Shown here piece after piece: positions 1 to 5,574 of a stretch of DNA of 9,403 bases. Position numbers and translations under genes: made by a program. Origin of the DNA: an uncultured Collinsella sp. (GTDB lineage: Bacteria; Actinomycetota; Coriobacteriia; Coriobacteriales; Coriobacteriaceae). Every line of letters begins with the position of its first letter. Position 1 is the first letter of the stretch. The notes beneath the pieces were generated by a model that was not told where the DNA came from, made no database searches, and saw only the letters and a list, made by a program, of their open reading frames with translations. Location of the stretch: assembly GCA_937926755.1 (NCBI GenBank), contig CALBBA010000251.1, forward strand, positions 1 to 9,403, given 5' to 3'.

Positions 1-60
1 GAGCAGCGCGAGGCGCTCAACAAGCTGATCGATCAGGCACTCGCGAAGAGCGAACAGTAA
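1..60 (+). CDS. 3' end of an unidentified protein gene (partial)
   Basis: Frame 1 is open from the window edge to a TAA at 58-60 and encodes 19 residues ending in ALAKSEQ, with a helical, charged composition. Most codons end in G or C, as in the confident genes here, and a rho-independent terminator begins 26 bases after the stop, which is what the end of a real transcription unit looks like. Too little protein is visible to name a family. Confidence 0.55.
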   Translation, partial: EQREALNKLIDQALAKSEQ

Positions 61-85
61 GTCCGTGGGACAGACAACTGAAGGG

Positions 86-113
86 GAGTCGCTGGAAACA
101 GCGACTCTTTTTT
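86..113 (+). terminator. Rho-independent terminator after the first gene
   Basis: A perfect 9-bp stem (GAGTCGCTG at 86-94 with CAGCGACTC at 99-107) closes a GAAA tetraloop and is followed directly by six T residues (108-113). It lies 25 bases past the stop of the upstream partial gene and should end that transcript. It separates that gene from the rhodanese remnant and the reductase. Confidence 0.93.
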
Positions 114-131
114 CTGCTTCGGGGTAGCATC

Positions 132-284
132 ATGGGTATACGTCGAAAGGGCACGCAGCTTTTCGTGCATTGCCCGAGCGGTGCGCGAAGCAACCAAGCT
201 GTGAGTTTTCTTAAGCGTTCTGGGTATGGCAGTGTCAAGAATATCGGCGGCATAAGCGGCTACACGGGAAAGGTGGTGCGTTAG
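132..284 (+). pseudogene. Rhodanese-domain remnant, C-terminal half only
   Basis: An open frame of 50 residues from ATG 132 to TAG 282-284. Residues 10-45 read as the second half of a rhodanese (sulfurtransferase) domain: LFVHC-PSGAR with the catalytic loop Cys at residue 14, then QAVSFLKRSGY, then a GGISGYTG end. Single-domain rhodaneses are about 100 residues, and the first half (the DVR...GHI part) is absent. The frame stays open upstream, but it runs back through the terminator at 86-113 and shows no rhodanese motif. I read it as a gene that lost its 5' half. The stop lies 2 bases before the next start, and the Shine-Dalgarno of that gene (AGGTGG, 271-276) lies inside this frame, so it may persist as a translated leader. 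A working mini-protein is possible but less likely. Confidence 0.7.
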
Positions 285-286
285 CT

Positions 287-1978
287 ATGAAGGTGGTTAT
301 CGTTGGAGGCGTCGCGGGCGGCGCATCGGCGGCGGCACGTTTGCGCAGACTCGACGAGCAGGCCCAAATTGTCATCTTTGAGCGCACGGGTTTTGTATCG
401 TATGCCAATTGTGGGCTTCCGTACTACATTGGCGGCGTGATAGAAGAAGAGAGCGCATTGACGCTGCAGTCTCCCAAGGGCTTTTGGGATCGCTTTCGCA
501 TTGCGGTCAAGACGAGTCACGAGGTGTTTGCCATCCATCCCGATTCGCATACGGTCGAGGTTCGCAATATGCTGACGGGCGAGGAATTTGTCGAGACGTA
601 TGACAAGCTCATCCTGTCGCCGGGTGCAAAGCCGATCCGCCCTGCGTTGCCGGGCATCGACTCGGATAAAATCTTTAGCCTACGCACCGTTGAGGACACG
701 CTGCGTATTCACAGCTATGTTCGAGAGCGGCGACCGAGCAGTGCCGTCGTGATCGGCGGCGGCTTCATTGGCGTCGAGACGGCGGAGAATCTGTGCGAGC
801 TGGGGCTCCAGGTGACCCTTCTGCAGCGTCCCGTCCAGCTTATGAACAACCTGGATTACGACATGGCGACCCTTTTGCATACCGAGGTGCGTGAGCACGG
901 TATCGATCTGCGCCTCAAGGCCGATGTGACAGGTTTTGAGGAAGTTGATGGCCGCGTTGTCACCCATGTTGCGGGCGATGACCCTATCGGAGCCGATATG
1001 GTGCTGCTTGCCATTGGCGTGGCACCTGAGAGCCATCTGGCGCAAGAGGCGGGGCTCGAACTGGGCATCAAGGGGGCTATTGTGGTCAACGACCGCATGG
1101 AGACCTCTGCTGCCGACGTGTATGCCGTGGGCGATGCCGTGCAGGTCACGCATCAGGTGACCGGCGAGGACGCGGTCATTTCGCTCGCCGGCCCCGCCAA
1201 CAAGCAGGGGCGTGTCGTCGCCGATGTCATAGCCGGCATGGACAGCTGCTACCTCGGATCGTTGGGCTCATCGGTTATCAAGGTATTCGACTTGACGGCG
1301 GCAAGCACGGGACTATCCGAAAAGGCGGCACACGCGGCGGGAATTGACTGCGACAGCGTGGTCCTGTCGCCCGGTTCGCATGCGGGTTATTATCCGGGTG
1401 CAACGCCCATGACCATGAAGGTTGTCTTCGAGAAGCAGGGATTGCGCCTGCTGGGTGCGCAAATCGTGGGCATCGATGGTGTGGACAAGCGTATCGACGT
1501 TCTGGCGACTGCCATCCAGGCAGGCATGCGCGGCGATAGGCTTAAGGATTTGGACCTAGCATACGCGCCGCCGTATTCATCGGCGAAGGATCCCGTCAAT
1601 ATGGCGGGCTTTATGATCGAGAACCTCAATCGCGGCATACTGGCGCAGTGGCATTGGGAGGATGAGCCCAACTTGCCACGCGATGGCAGCGTGCAGCTGC
1701 TCGATGTTCGTACGGAAGGGGAGTATGAGCGCGGGCATATCGATGGTTTCGTAAACATTCCCGTCGATGATCTGCGCAATCGCCTGAGCGAGCTCGACCG
1801 GGCCAAGCCGGTCTACGTGATTTGCCAGAGCGGCATTCGCAGCTACATTGCTTGCCGCATTTTGGCGCAGCATGGCTTTGAGTGCTTTAACTTCTCGGGC
1901 GGCTATCGCTTCTTTGCAGCCGTGACTGAGGCTCGCCGCGGCAGCGCTAACGTTATGCCGTGCGGGCTCGAAAAGTAG
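287..1978 (+). CDS. CoA-disulfide/persulfide reductase fused to a rhodanese domain
   Basis: A 563-residue flavoprotein that should use NAD(P)H to reduce CoA disulfide, CoA persulfide or polysulfide in the cytoplasm. Residues 3-24 hold the FAD-binding Rossmann motif (VGGVAGGASAAARLR). Cys42 in SYANCGLPYY is the single redox Cys that forms the mixed disulfide with CoA in this family. GGGFIG at 157-162 is the NAD(P)H-binding motif, YAVGD at 279-283 is the second FAD contact, and a dimerisation domain follows. A rhodanese domain occupies about 469-550 (LLDVRTEGEYERGHIDG...CQSGIRS), with its catalytic Cys at 513. Length and order match the CoADR-RHD fusions, such as the NADH-dependent persulfide reductases, in which rhodanese passes sulfane sulfur to the reductase. 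ATG 287 has AGGTGG ten bases upstream. The gene lies 2 bases after the rhodanese remnant and is followed by a strong terminator. All key cysteines are present. The exact substrate cannot be read from sequence. Confidence 0.93.
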   Translation: MKVVIVGGVAGGASAAARLRRLDEQAQIVIFERTGFVSYANCGLPYYIGGVIEEESALTLQSPKGFWDRFRIAVKTSHEVFAIHPDSHTVEVRNMLTGEEFVETYDKLILSPGAKPIRPALPGIDSDKIFSLRTVEDTLRIHSYVRERRPSSAVVIGGGFIGVETAENLCELGLQVTLLQRPVQLMNNLDYDMATLLHTEVREHGIDLRLKADVTGFEEVDGRVVTHVAGDDPIGADMVLLAIGVAPESHLAQEAGLELGIKGAIVVNDRMETSAADVYAVGDAVQVTHQVTGEDAVISLAGPANKQGRVVADVIAGMDSCYLGSLGSSVIKVFDLTAASTGLSEKAAHAAGIDCDSVVLSPGSHAGYYPGATPMTMKVVFEKQGLRLLGAQIVGIDGVDKRIDVLATAIQAGMRGDRLKDLDLAYAPPYSSAKDPVNMAGFMIENLNRGILAQWHWEDEPNLPRDGSVQLLDVRTEGEYERGHIDGFVNIPVDDLRNRLSELDRAKPVYVICQSGIRSYIACRILAQHGFECFNFSGGYRFFAAVTEARRGSANVMPCGLEK

Positions 1979-1990
1979 CGCGCATTGGAA

Positions 1991-2019
1991 TGTGACAAAG
2001 TGACAGCCTCTTTGTCGCA
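1991..2019. repeat. Small hairpin repeat, copy 1 (TGTGACAAAG family)
   Basis: TGTGACAAAG (1991-2000) pairs with CTTTGTCGCA (2010-2019) through one G-T wobble, with a 9-base loop. The same motif with a similar stem occurs at 5456-5482, again just after a stop codon. This suggests a dispersed intergenic repeat rather than a gene-specific site. No T-tract follows, so termination here is probably left to the hairpin at 2036-2077. Confidence 0.6.
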
Positions 2020-2035
2020 TCGGGGATGTTATATG

Positions 2036-2077
2036 CGGGATGGTGCGCCATGCGGCGTGCTGTCCCGTTCGTTTTTT
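2036..2077 (+). terminator. Rho-independent terminator of the reductase gene
   Basis: Positions 2036-2049 pair with 2054-2067 over 14 consecutive base pairs, four of them G-U wobbles, around an ATGC loop. TTCG and then six T residues (2072-2077) follow. It is about 60 bases past the reductase stop. The stretch from here to the next gene (2078-2199) holds a GC-rich leader, and I see no convincing -35/-10 pair in it. Confidence 0.75.
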
Positions 2078-2162
2078 GGCGCGGTTCGTTACATTCCTCA
2101 CTGGTATCGGCCAAAAATGAGGATAGAGTAGGACAAACGCGCCGAACGTGAACGGCGGGGGA

Positions 2163-2190
2163 GCGGGCGAGCGCGCCCGCGCGAGAGAGG
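2163..2190 (+). promoter_or_regulatory. GC hairpin and Shine-Dalgarno that decides the ABC gene start
   Basis: GAGAGAGG at 2183-2190 is the Shine-Dalgarno. It directly abuts a TTG at 2191, which is too close for initiation, and is 9 bases from ATG 2200, so ATG is the better start. Just before it, GCGGGCG (2163-2169) and CGCCCGC (2174-2180) form an all-GC 7-bp stem with an AGCG loop, ending two bases before the ribosome site. The hairpin may keep the site single-stranded or modulate translation. Confidence 0.6.
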
Positions 2191-2199
2191 TTGCCGTCC

Positions 2200-5100
2200 A
2201 TGCTGGATCTCAGAGTTATTTGCAAAAGGTACGTTACGCAGTCGTTTACGCAGGTAGCGCTCGACAGCGTAAGCCTGTCTTTTCGCGATAACGAGTTTGT
2301 AGCCATCCTGGGTCCCTCGGGTTCGGGTAAAACTACGATGCTCAACGTCATTGGTGGACTCGACCATTTCGATTCCGGCGACCTGCTGATCGATGGCATC
2401 TCGACCAAGGATTTCAGCGACCGCGATTGGGATGCCTACAGAAACAATCGCATTGGCTTTGTGTTTCAGAGCTACAACCTCATTCCGCACCAGAGCATTT
2501 TGGAAAACGTGGAGCTGGCGCTTACGCTCACGGGCGTGGGACATGCCGAGCGCCGCCAGCGTGCGCGTAAGGCGCTCGAGACGGTTGGTCTGGGCGAGCA
2601 CGTTGACAAACGCCCGAACCAGCTTTCGGGCGGGCAGATGCAGCGCGTGGCCATTGCCCGCGCCTTGATCAACGACCCCGAGATTGTGCTGGCTGACGAG
2701 CCGACCGGCGCCTTGGATTCAACGACGTCCGTGCAGGTTATGGATTTGCTCAAGGACGTTGCGCGCGATCGTCTGGTCATCATGGTCACGCACAATCCCG
2801 AGCTGGCGTACCAGTACGCCACGCGCATCGTCAGCCTGGCGGACGGCAAGGTCACCGACGATTCCGACCCCTTTGATGTTGCCAAAGCCGCGCGTCGCGA
2901 GGCGAAGCCTACGCGCAAAACCTCGATGAGCTTTGTGACGGCGCTGGGCCTTTCTGCCCGAAACCTCATGACTAAGAAGGGCCGTACGGCTATGACGGCC
3001 TTTGCGGGCTCGATTGGCATTATCGGCATCGCGGCGATTTTGGCGCTCTCCAACGGCGTGAACAACTACATCAAAAAGGTCGAGGAGGATACGCTCTCGA
3101 GCTATCCGCTTACCATCTCCAAGCAGGATTATGACCTGTCGTCCATGATGGGCGGACAGGGGGCCGCGGATGACGATGCGTCCAAAAACGAGGGTTCGTC
3201 AGACGGTGGCGCCGACGGCAAGGCTCAGGGAACCGATAAGATTCCCGTGGTCACGGCCGTAAAGGATATGTTTGCGAGCGTTAAGTCCAACGACATGACG
3301 AGCTTTAAGGCATGGCTTGACGACGGCGGCGACGGTATCGACAAAGAGGTCAACGCCATTCAGTACGGCTACGGTGTATCGCCGGTTGTCTATCGTGCCG
3401 GCAAGGGCGATGAGAAGCCCGTTCGGCTTGTTCCCAACGCAATGACCGAGGCTATGAGCGGAGGCGCGAGCTCGGCGGCAACGGTGAGCATGGAATCCAT
3501 GGGAACCTCGGTCTTTAACGAGATGATTGACGACCAGAGCCTGCTCGACAGCCAGTACGATGTCGTCGCCGGTCATTGGCCCACGTCTGCCAACGAAGCC
3601 GTGATGGTGCTTTCGAGCCGCGGTACGGTGGGCGACTATACGCTCTACAGCATCGGTGCGCTGGATATCGATGAGCTCAACGATCTGGTAAACAGTGCCA
3701 TGACGGCCGACGGTGGGGTCAAAGCACCCGAGACCGGCACCGACTTTACCTACGACGATGCGCTGTCCACGACGTTTAAGGTGCTGTCGCCGGCCGATGC
3801 CTATCGCAAAAACGAAGAGACCGGCATGTGGACTGACATGTCTGGCGACGCCGACTTTATGAAAGCCAAGGTTGCCGACGGTATTGACGTGCGCATTGTG
3901 GGCGTGGTGCGACCCAACGAGGCGGCAAACGCGAGCGCATTGTCCCCGGGCATTGCCTATACGCATGCGCTGACTCGCCAGCTTATGGAGCGCGCCGCCG
4001 ATTCGCAGATTGTGCGGGAGCAACTCGCCCACCCCGAGACGGATGTCTTTACGGGCAAGTCTTTCGATGAACTGCAAGGCGAGGCCAAACAGGGCGTGGA
4101 TTTGGGCAGCATGTTCGGTGTGGACGAAGCGGCGCTGAAGAGTGCGTTCTCGTTCGATACGTCGGCGCTCTCGGGTGCGGCCGGCGGTATAGACCTTTCT
4201 GGTATCGACTTGTCCGGGCTGGACCTTGACCTTTCGGGCGTTGGGAAGGACATCGACTTCAGCGACATCATGGCACAAGCACCGGCTCCAGATTTCTCGG
4301 GCATCTTTGACGGTCTGGAGCTCACGCCCGAGCAAATGCAGCAGGTGGGAATACTTGCCAACCAACTGTTTGAGGACTTTTTGCAGTCTGATCAGTTTAA
4401 GGCGCTGTCGCCCGAAGATCTTAAAGACGCGTCAAAGCTCGCTGCCGCATTCTCGACGTATCTTGAGCATGATGCCGCGGCGCAGCAATGCCTGGCTCAA
4501 TTGAAGGCGCTCGGCGGCGATGCCCTGGCCGAGCGCCTGCAACAGGCGATGACCGACTATGTGCAAAAGCAGCTGGCTCCGTATCTGCAGCAGGCTATGG
4601 ATCAGGTGATGAAGGCAATCAGCGAGCAGATAGCGTCGACGGTATCGTCCCAGCTCAAGGCGGCCGCGGCGGGGCTCATGGACCAGATGGCGACGCAGAT
4701 GTCTTCGAGTTTTGCCAACCTGGCGAGCGCCATGCACGTGGATGCGAGCGCCTTTGCTCGTGCCATCCATTTCAACATGGACGCCGAGGACCTGAGTTCG
4801 CTCATGATGAGCTATGCCAAGGCTTCGAAGCTCACCTACGACAACAATCTGACCACGTTGGGTTATGCGGACGAGGCGGACCCCATCTCGGTCAAGATTT
4901 TCCCGCGCGACTTTGAGGCCAAGGAGCGCGTACTCGATCACATCGATGCGTACAACAAGCAGGTCAAAGCCGCTGGCCACGATGATCGGGCAATTTCGTA
5001 CACCGACTACATGGGCATCATCATGGGTTCGGTGACCGACATCGTGAACACCATCAGCTTGGTGCTCATCGCATTCGTAAGCATCAGCCTGGTGGTGAGC

Positions 5101-5454
5101 TCCATCATGATCGGCATCATCACGTACATCAGCGTGCTGGAGCGCAAAAAGGAGATTGGCATCCTGCGCGCGATCGGCGCGTCAAAGCGCAACGTGGCCA
5201 ACGTATTTAATGCCGAGACCTTTATCGAAGGCCTCATTGCCGGCGTCTTTGCTGTTGTCGTCGTGGTGGCCGTGAGCTTCCCGGTCAATGCTTGGGCGCT
5301 TGCGGCCAAACAGGTCCCCAACCTGATGAGCCTGCCCGTGCAGGATGCGCTGGTGCTCATCGCGATTTCGGTGCTGCTAACGGTCGTCGCCGGTTTGCTA
5401 CCGGCCCGCAGTGCATCCAAAAAAGATCCCGTAGAGGCCCTGCGCTCCGAATAA
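2200..5454 (+). CDS. MacB/FtsX-type ABC transporter, ATPase-permease fusion with giant ectodomain
   Basis: A 1084-residue membrane protein combining an ABC ATPase and a MacB/FtsX permease. In ATG-2200 numbering the ATPase has Walker A GPSGSGKTT at 38-46, a Q-loop in FVFQSYNL, signature LSGGQ at 142-146, Walker B IVLADE at 162-167 with catalytic Glu167, and the switch His198. This is the lipoprotein/macrolide-exporter (LolD/MacB) class. The first membrane segment is about 265-285. An extracellular domain of about 665 residues follows. Three more segments lie at about 952-976, 1012-1034 and 1050-1069, with the FtsX-family sequence ILRAIGASKR between the second and third. The topology is that of MacB, but E. 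coli MacB is about 648 residues, so the ectodomain is far larger. It contains an IDLSG repeat (664-689) and a long Gln/Ala-rich helical stretch. Such proteins usually act by mechanotransmission, exporting peptides or lipids or controlling surface enzymes. The substrate is unknown and no partner gene is adjacent. Confidence 0.92.
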   Translation: MLDLRVICKRYVTQSFTQVALDSVSLSFRDNEFVAILGPSGSGKTTMLNVIGGLDHFDSGDLLIDGISTKDFSDRDWDAYRNNRIGFVFQSYNLIPHQSILENVELALTLTGVGHAERRQRARKALETVGLGEHVDKRPNQLSGGQMQRVAIARALINDPEIVLADEPTGALDSTTSVQVMDLLKDVARDRLVIMVTHNPELAYQYATRIVSLADGKVTDDSDPFDVAKAARREAKPTRKTSMSFVTALGLSARNLMTKKGRTAMTAFAGSIGIIGIAAILALSNGVNNYIKKVEEDTLSSYPLTISKQDYDLSSMMGGQGAADDDASKNEGSSDGGADGKAQGTDKIPVVTAVKDMFASVKSNDMTSFKAWLDDGGDGIDKEVNAIQYGYGVSPVVYRAGKGDEKPVRLVPNAMTEAMSGGASSAATVSMESMGTSVFNEMIDDQSLLDSQYDVVAGHWPTSANEAVMVLSSRGTVGDYTLYSIGALDIDELNDLVNSAMTADGGVKAPETGTDFTYDDALSTTFKVLSPADAYRKNEETGMWTDMSGDADFMKAKVADGIDVRIVGVVRPNEAANASALSPGIAYTHALTRQLMERAADSQIVREQLAHPETDVFTGKSFDELQGEAKQGVDLGSMFGVDEAALKSAFSFDTSALSGAAGGIDLSGIDLSGLDLDLSGVGKDIDFSDIMAQAPAPDFSGIFDGLELTPEQMQQVGILANQLFEDFLQSDQFKALSPEDLKDASKLAAAFSTYLEHDAAAQQCLAQLKALGGDALAERLQQAMTDYVQKQLAPYLQQAMDQVMKAISEQIASTVSSQLKAAAAGLMDQMATQMSSSFANLASAMHVDASAFARAIHFNMDAEDLSSLMMSYAKASKLTYDNNLTTLGYADEADPISVKIFPRDFEAKERVLDHIDAYNKQVKAAGHDDRAISYTDYMGIIMGSVTDIVNTISLVLIAFVSISLVVSSIMIGIITYISVLERKKEIGILRAIGASKRNVANVFNAETFIEGLIAGVFAVVVVVAVSFPVNAWALAAKQVPNLMSLPVQDALVLIAISVLLTVVAGLLPARSASKKDPVEALRSE
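4189..4266 (+). repeat. IDLSG repeat inside the ABC ectodomain
   Basis: Residues about 664-689 of the ABC protein consist of short tandem units of the form [I/L]-D-L-S-G: IDLSG, IDLSG, LDLDLSG, then a looser DIDFSD and, a little later, PDFSG. The codons differ between units (for example CTTTCT, TTGTCC and CTTTCG for Leu-Ser), so it is an old protein-level repeat and not a recent DNA duplication. The alternating hydrophobic/Asp pattern could form a short beta structure or a cation-binding surface. Confidence 0.7.
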
Positions 5455-5455
5455 T

Positions 5456-5482
5456 GTGACAAAGGGACAACCCTTTTGTCAC
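5456..5482. repeat. Small hairpin repeat, copy 2 (GTGACAAAGGG family)
   Basis: GTGACAAAGGG (5456-5466) pairs with CCCTTTTGTCAC (5471-5482) around an ACAA loop, with one unpaired base in the 3' arm. It starts two bases after the TAA of the ABC gene. It shares TGTGACAAAG and the hairpin layout with 1991-2019. It could weakly terminate the ABC transcript, but no T-tract follows. Confidence 0.7.
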
Positions 5483-5519
5483 GGCTAAAAGCAAGGAAGT
5501 CGCAAGGGTTGGGGCGGGG

Positions 5520-5546
5520 TTGTCGGCGAGTGCCCTCGGATACAAT
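5520..5546 (+). promoter_or_regulatory. Candidate promoter of the tailless ATPase operon
   Basis: TACAAT at 5541-5546 matches the sigma-70 -10 consensus at five of six positions. TTGTCG at 5520-5525 matches the -35 at four of six, with a 15-base spacer that is shorter than the optimum of 17. The predicted transcription start, about 5552-5554, would leave a very short leader of about 20 bases before ATG 5573. The short spacer suggests a weak or activator-dependent promoter. Confidence 0.55.
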
Positions 5547-5574
5547 CGAAGCCGTGCTAGAAAGAGGCTTCGAT
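5545..5574. promoter_or_regulatory. Perfect 9-bp inverted repeat over the -10 box and start codon (candidate operator)
   Basis: ATCGAAGCC (5545-5553) is exactly complementary to GGCTTCGAT (5566-5574), with a 12-base gap. Arm centres are 21 bp apart, about two helical turns, as expected for a dimeric regulator contacting one DNA face. The left arm overlaps the last bases of the TACAAT box. The right arm covers the end of the Shine-Dalgarno (AGAGG, 5563-5567) and the first two bases of ATG 5573. Protein bound here would block the promoter. In a read-through RNA the same pairing would hide the ribosome site and start codon. The winged-helix protein at 8027-8509 is the natural candidate ligand, by inference from proximity. 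Confidence 0.55.

Noticed and set aside
2101..2130. Promoter for the ABC gene using TAGAGT at 2124-2129 as -10
   Set aside because: No -35-like hexamer lies at a suitable distance and the -10 matches at only four positions.
2191..2199. TTG start for the ABC gene at 2191
   Set aside because: The Shine-Dalgarno abuts this codon with no spacer, while ATG 2200 has a 9-base spacer and the ATPase homology begins after it.
1953..2601. Overlapping minus-strand frames around the gap before the ABC gene
   Set aside because: They run antisense through the terminator, the hairpin repeat and the ABC ATPase domain. No conserved motif is visible.
3199..4365. 388-residue open frame on the minus strand inside the ABC gene
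   Set aside because: A composition artefact opposite a well-supported coding frame, with no domain pattern and no promoter or ribosome site.
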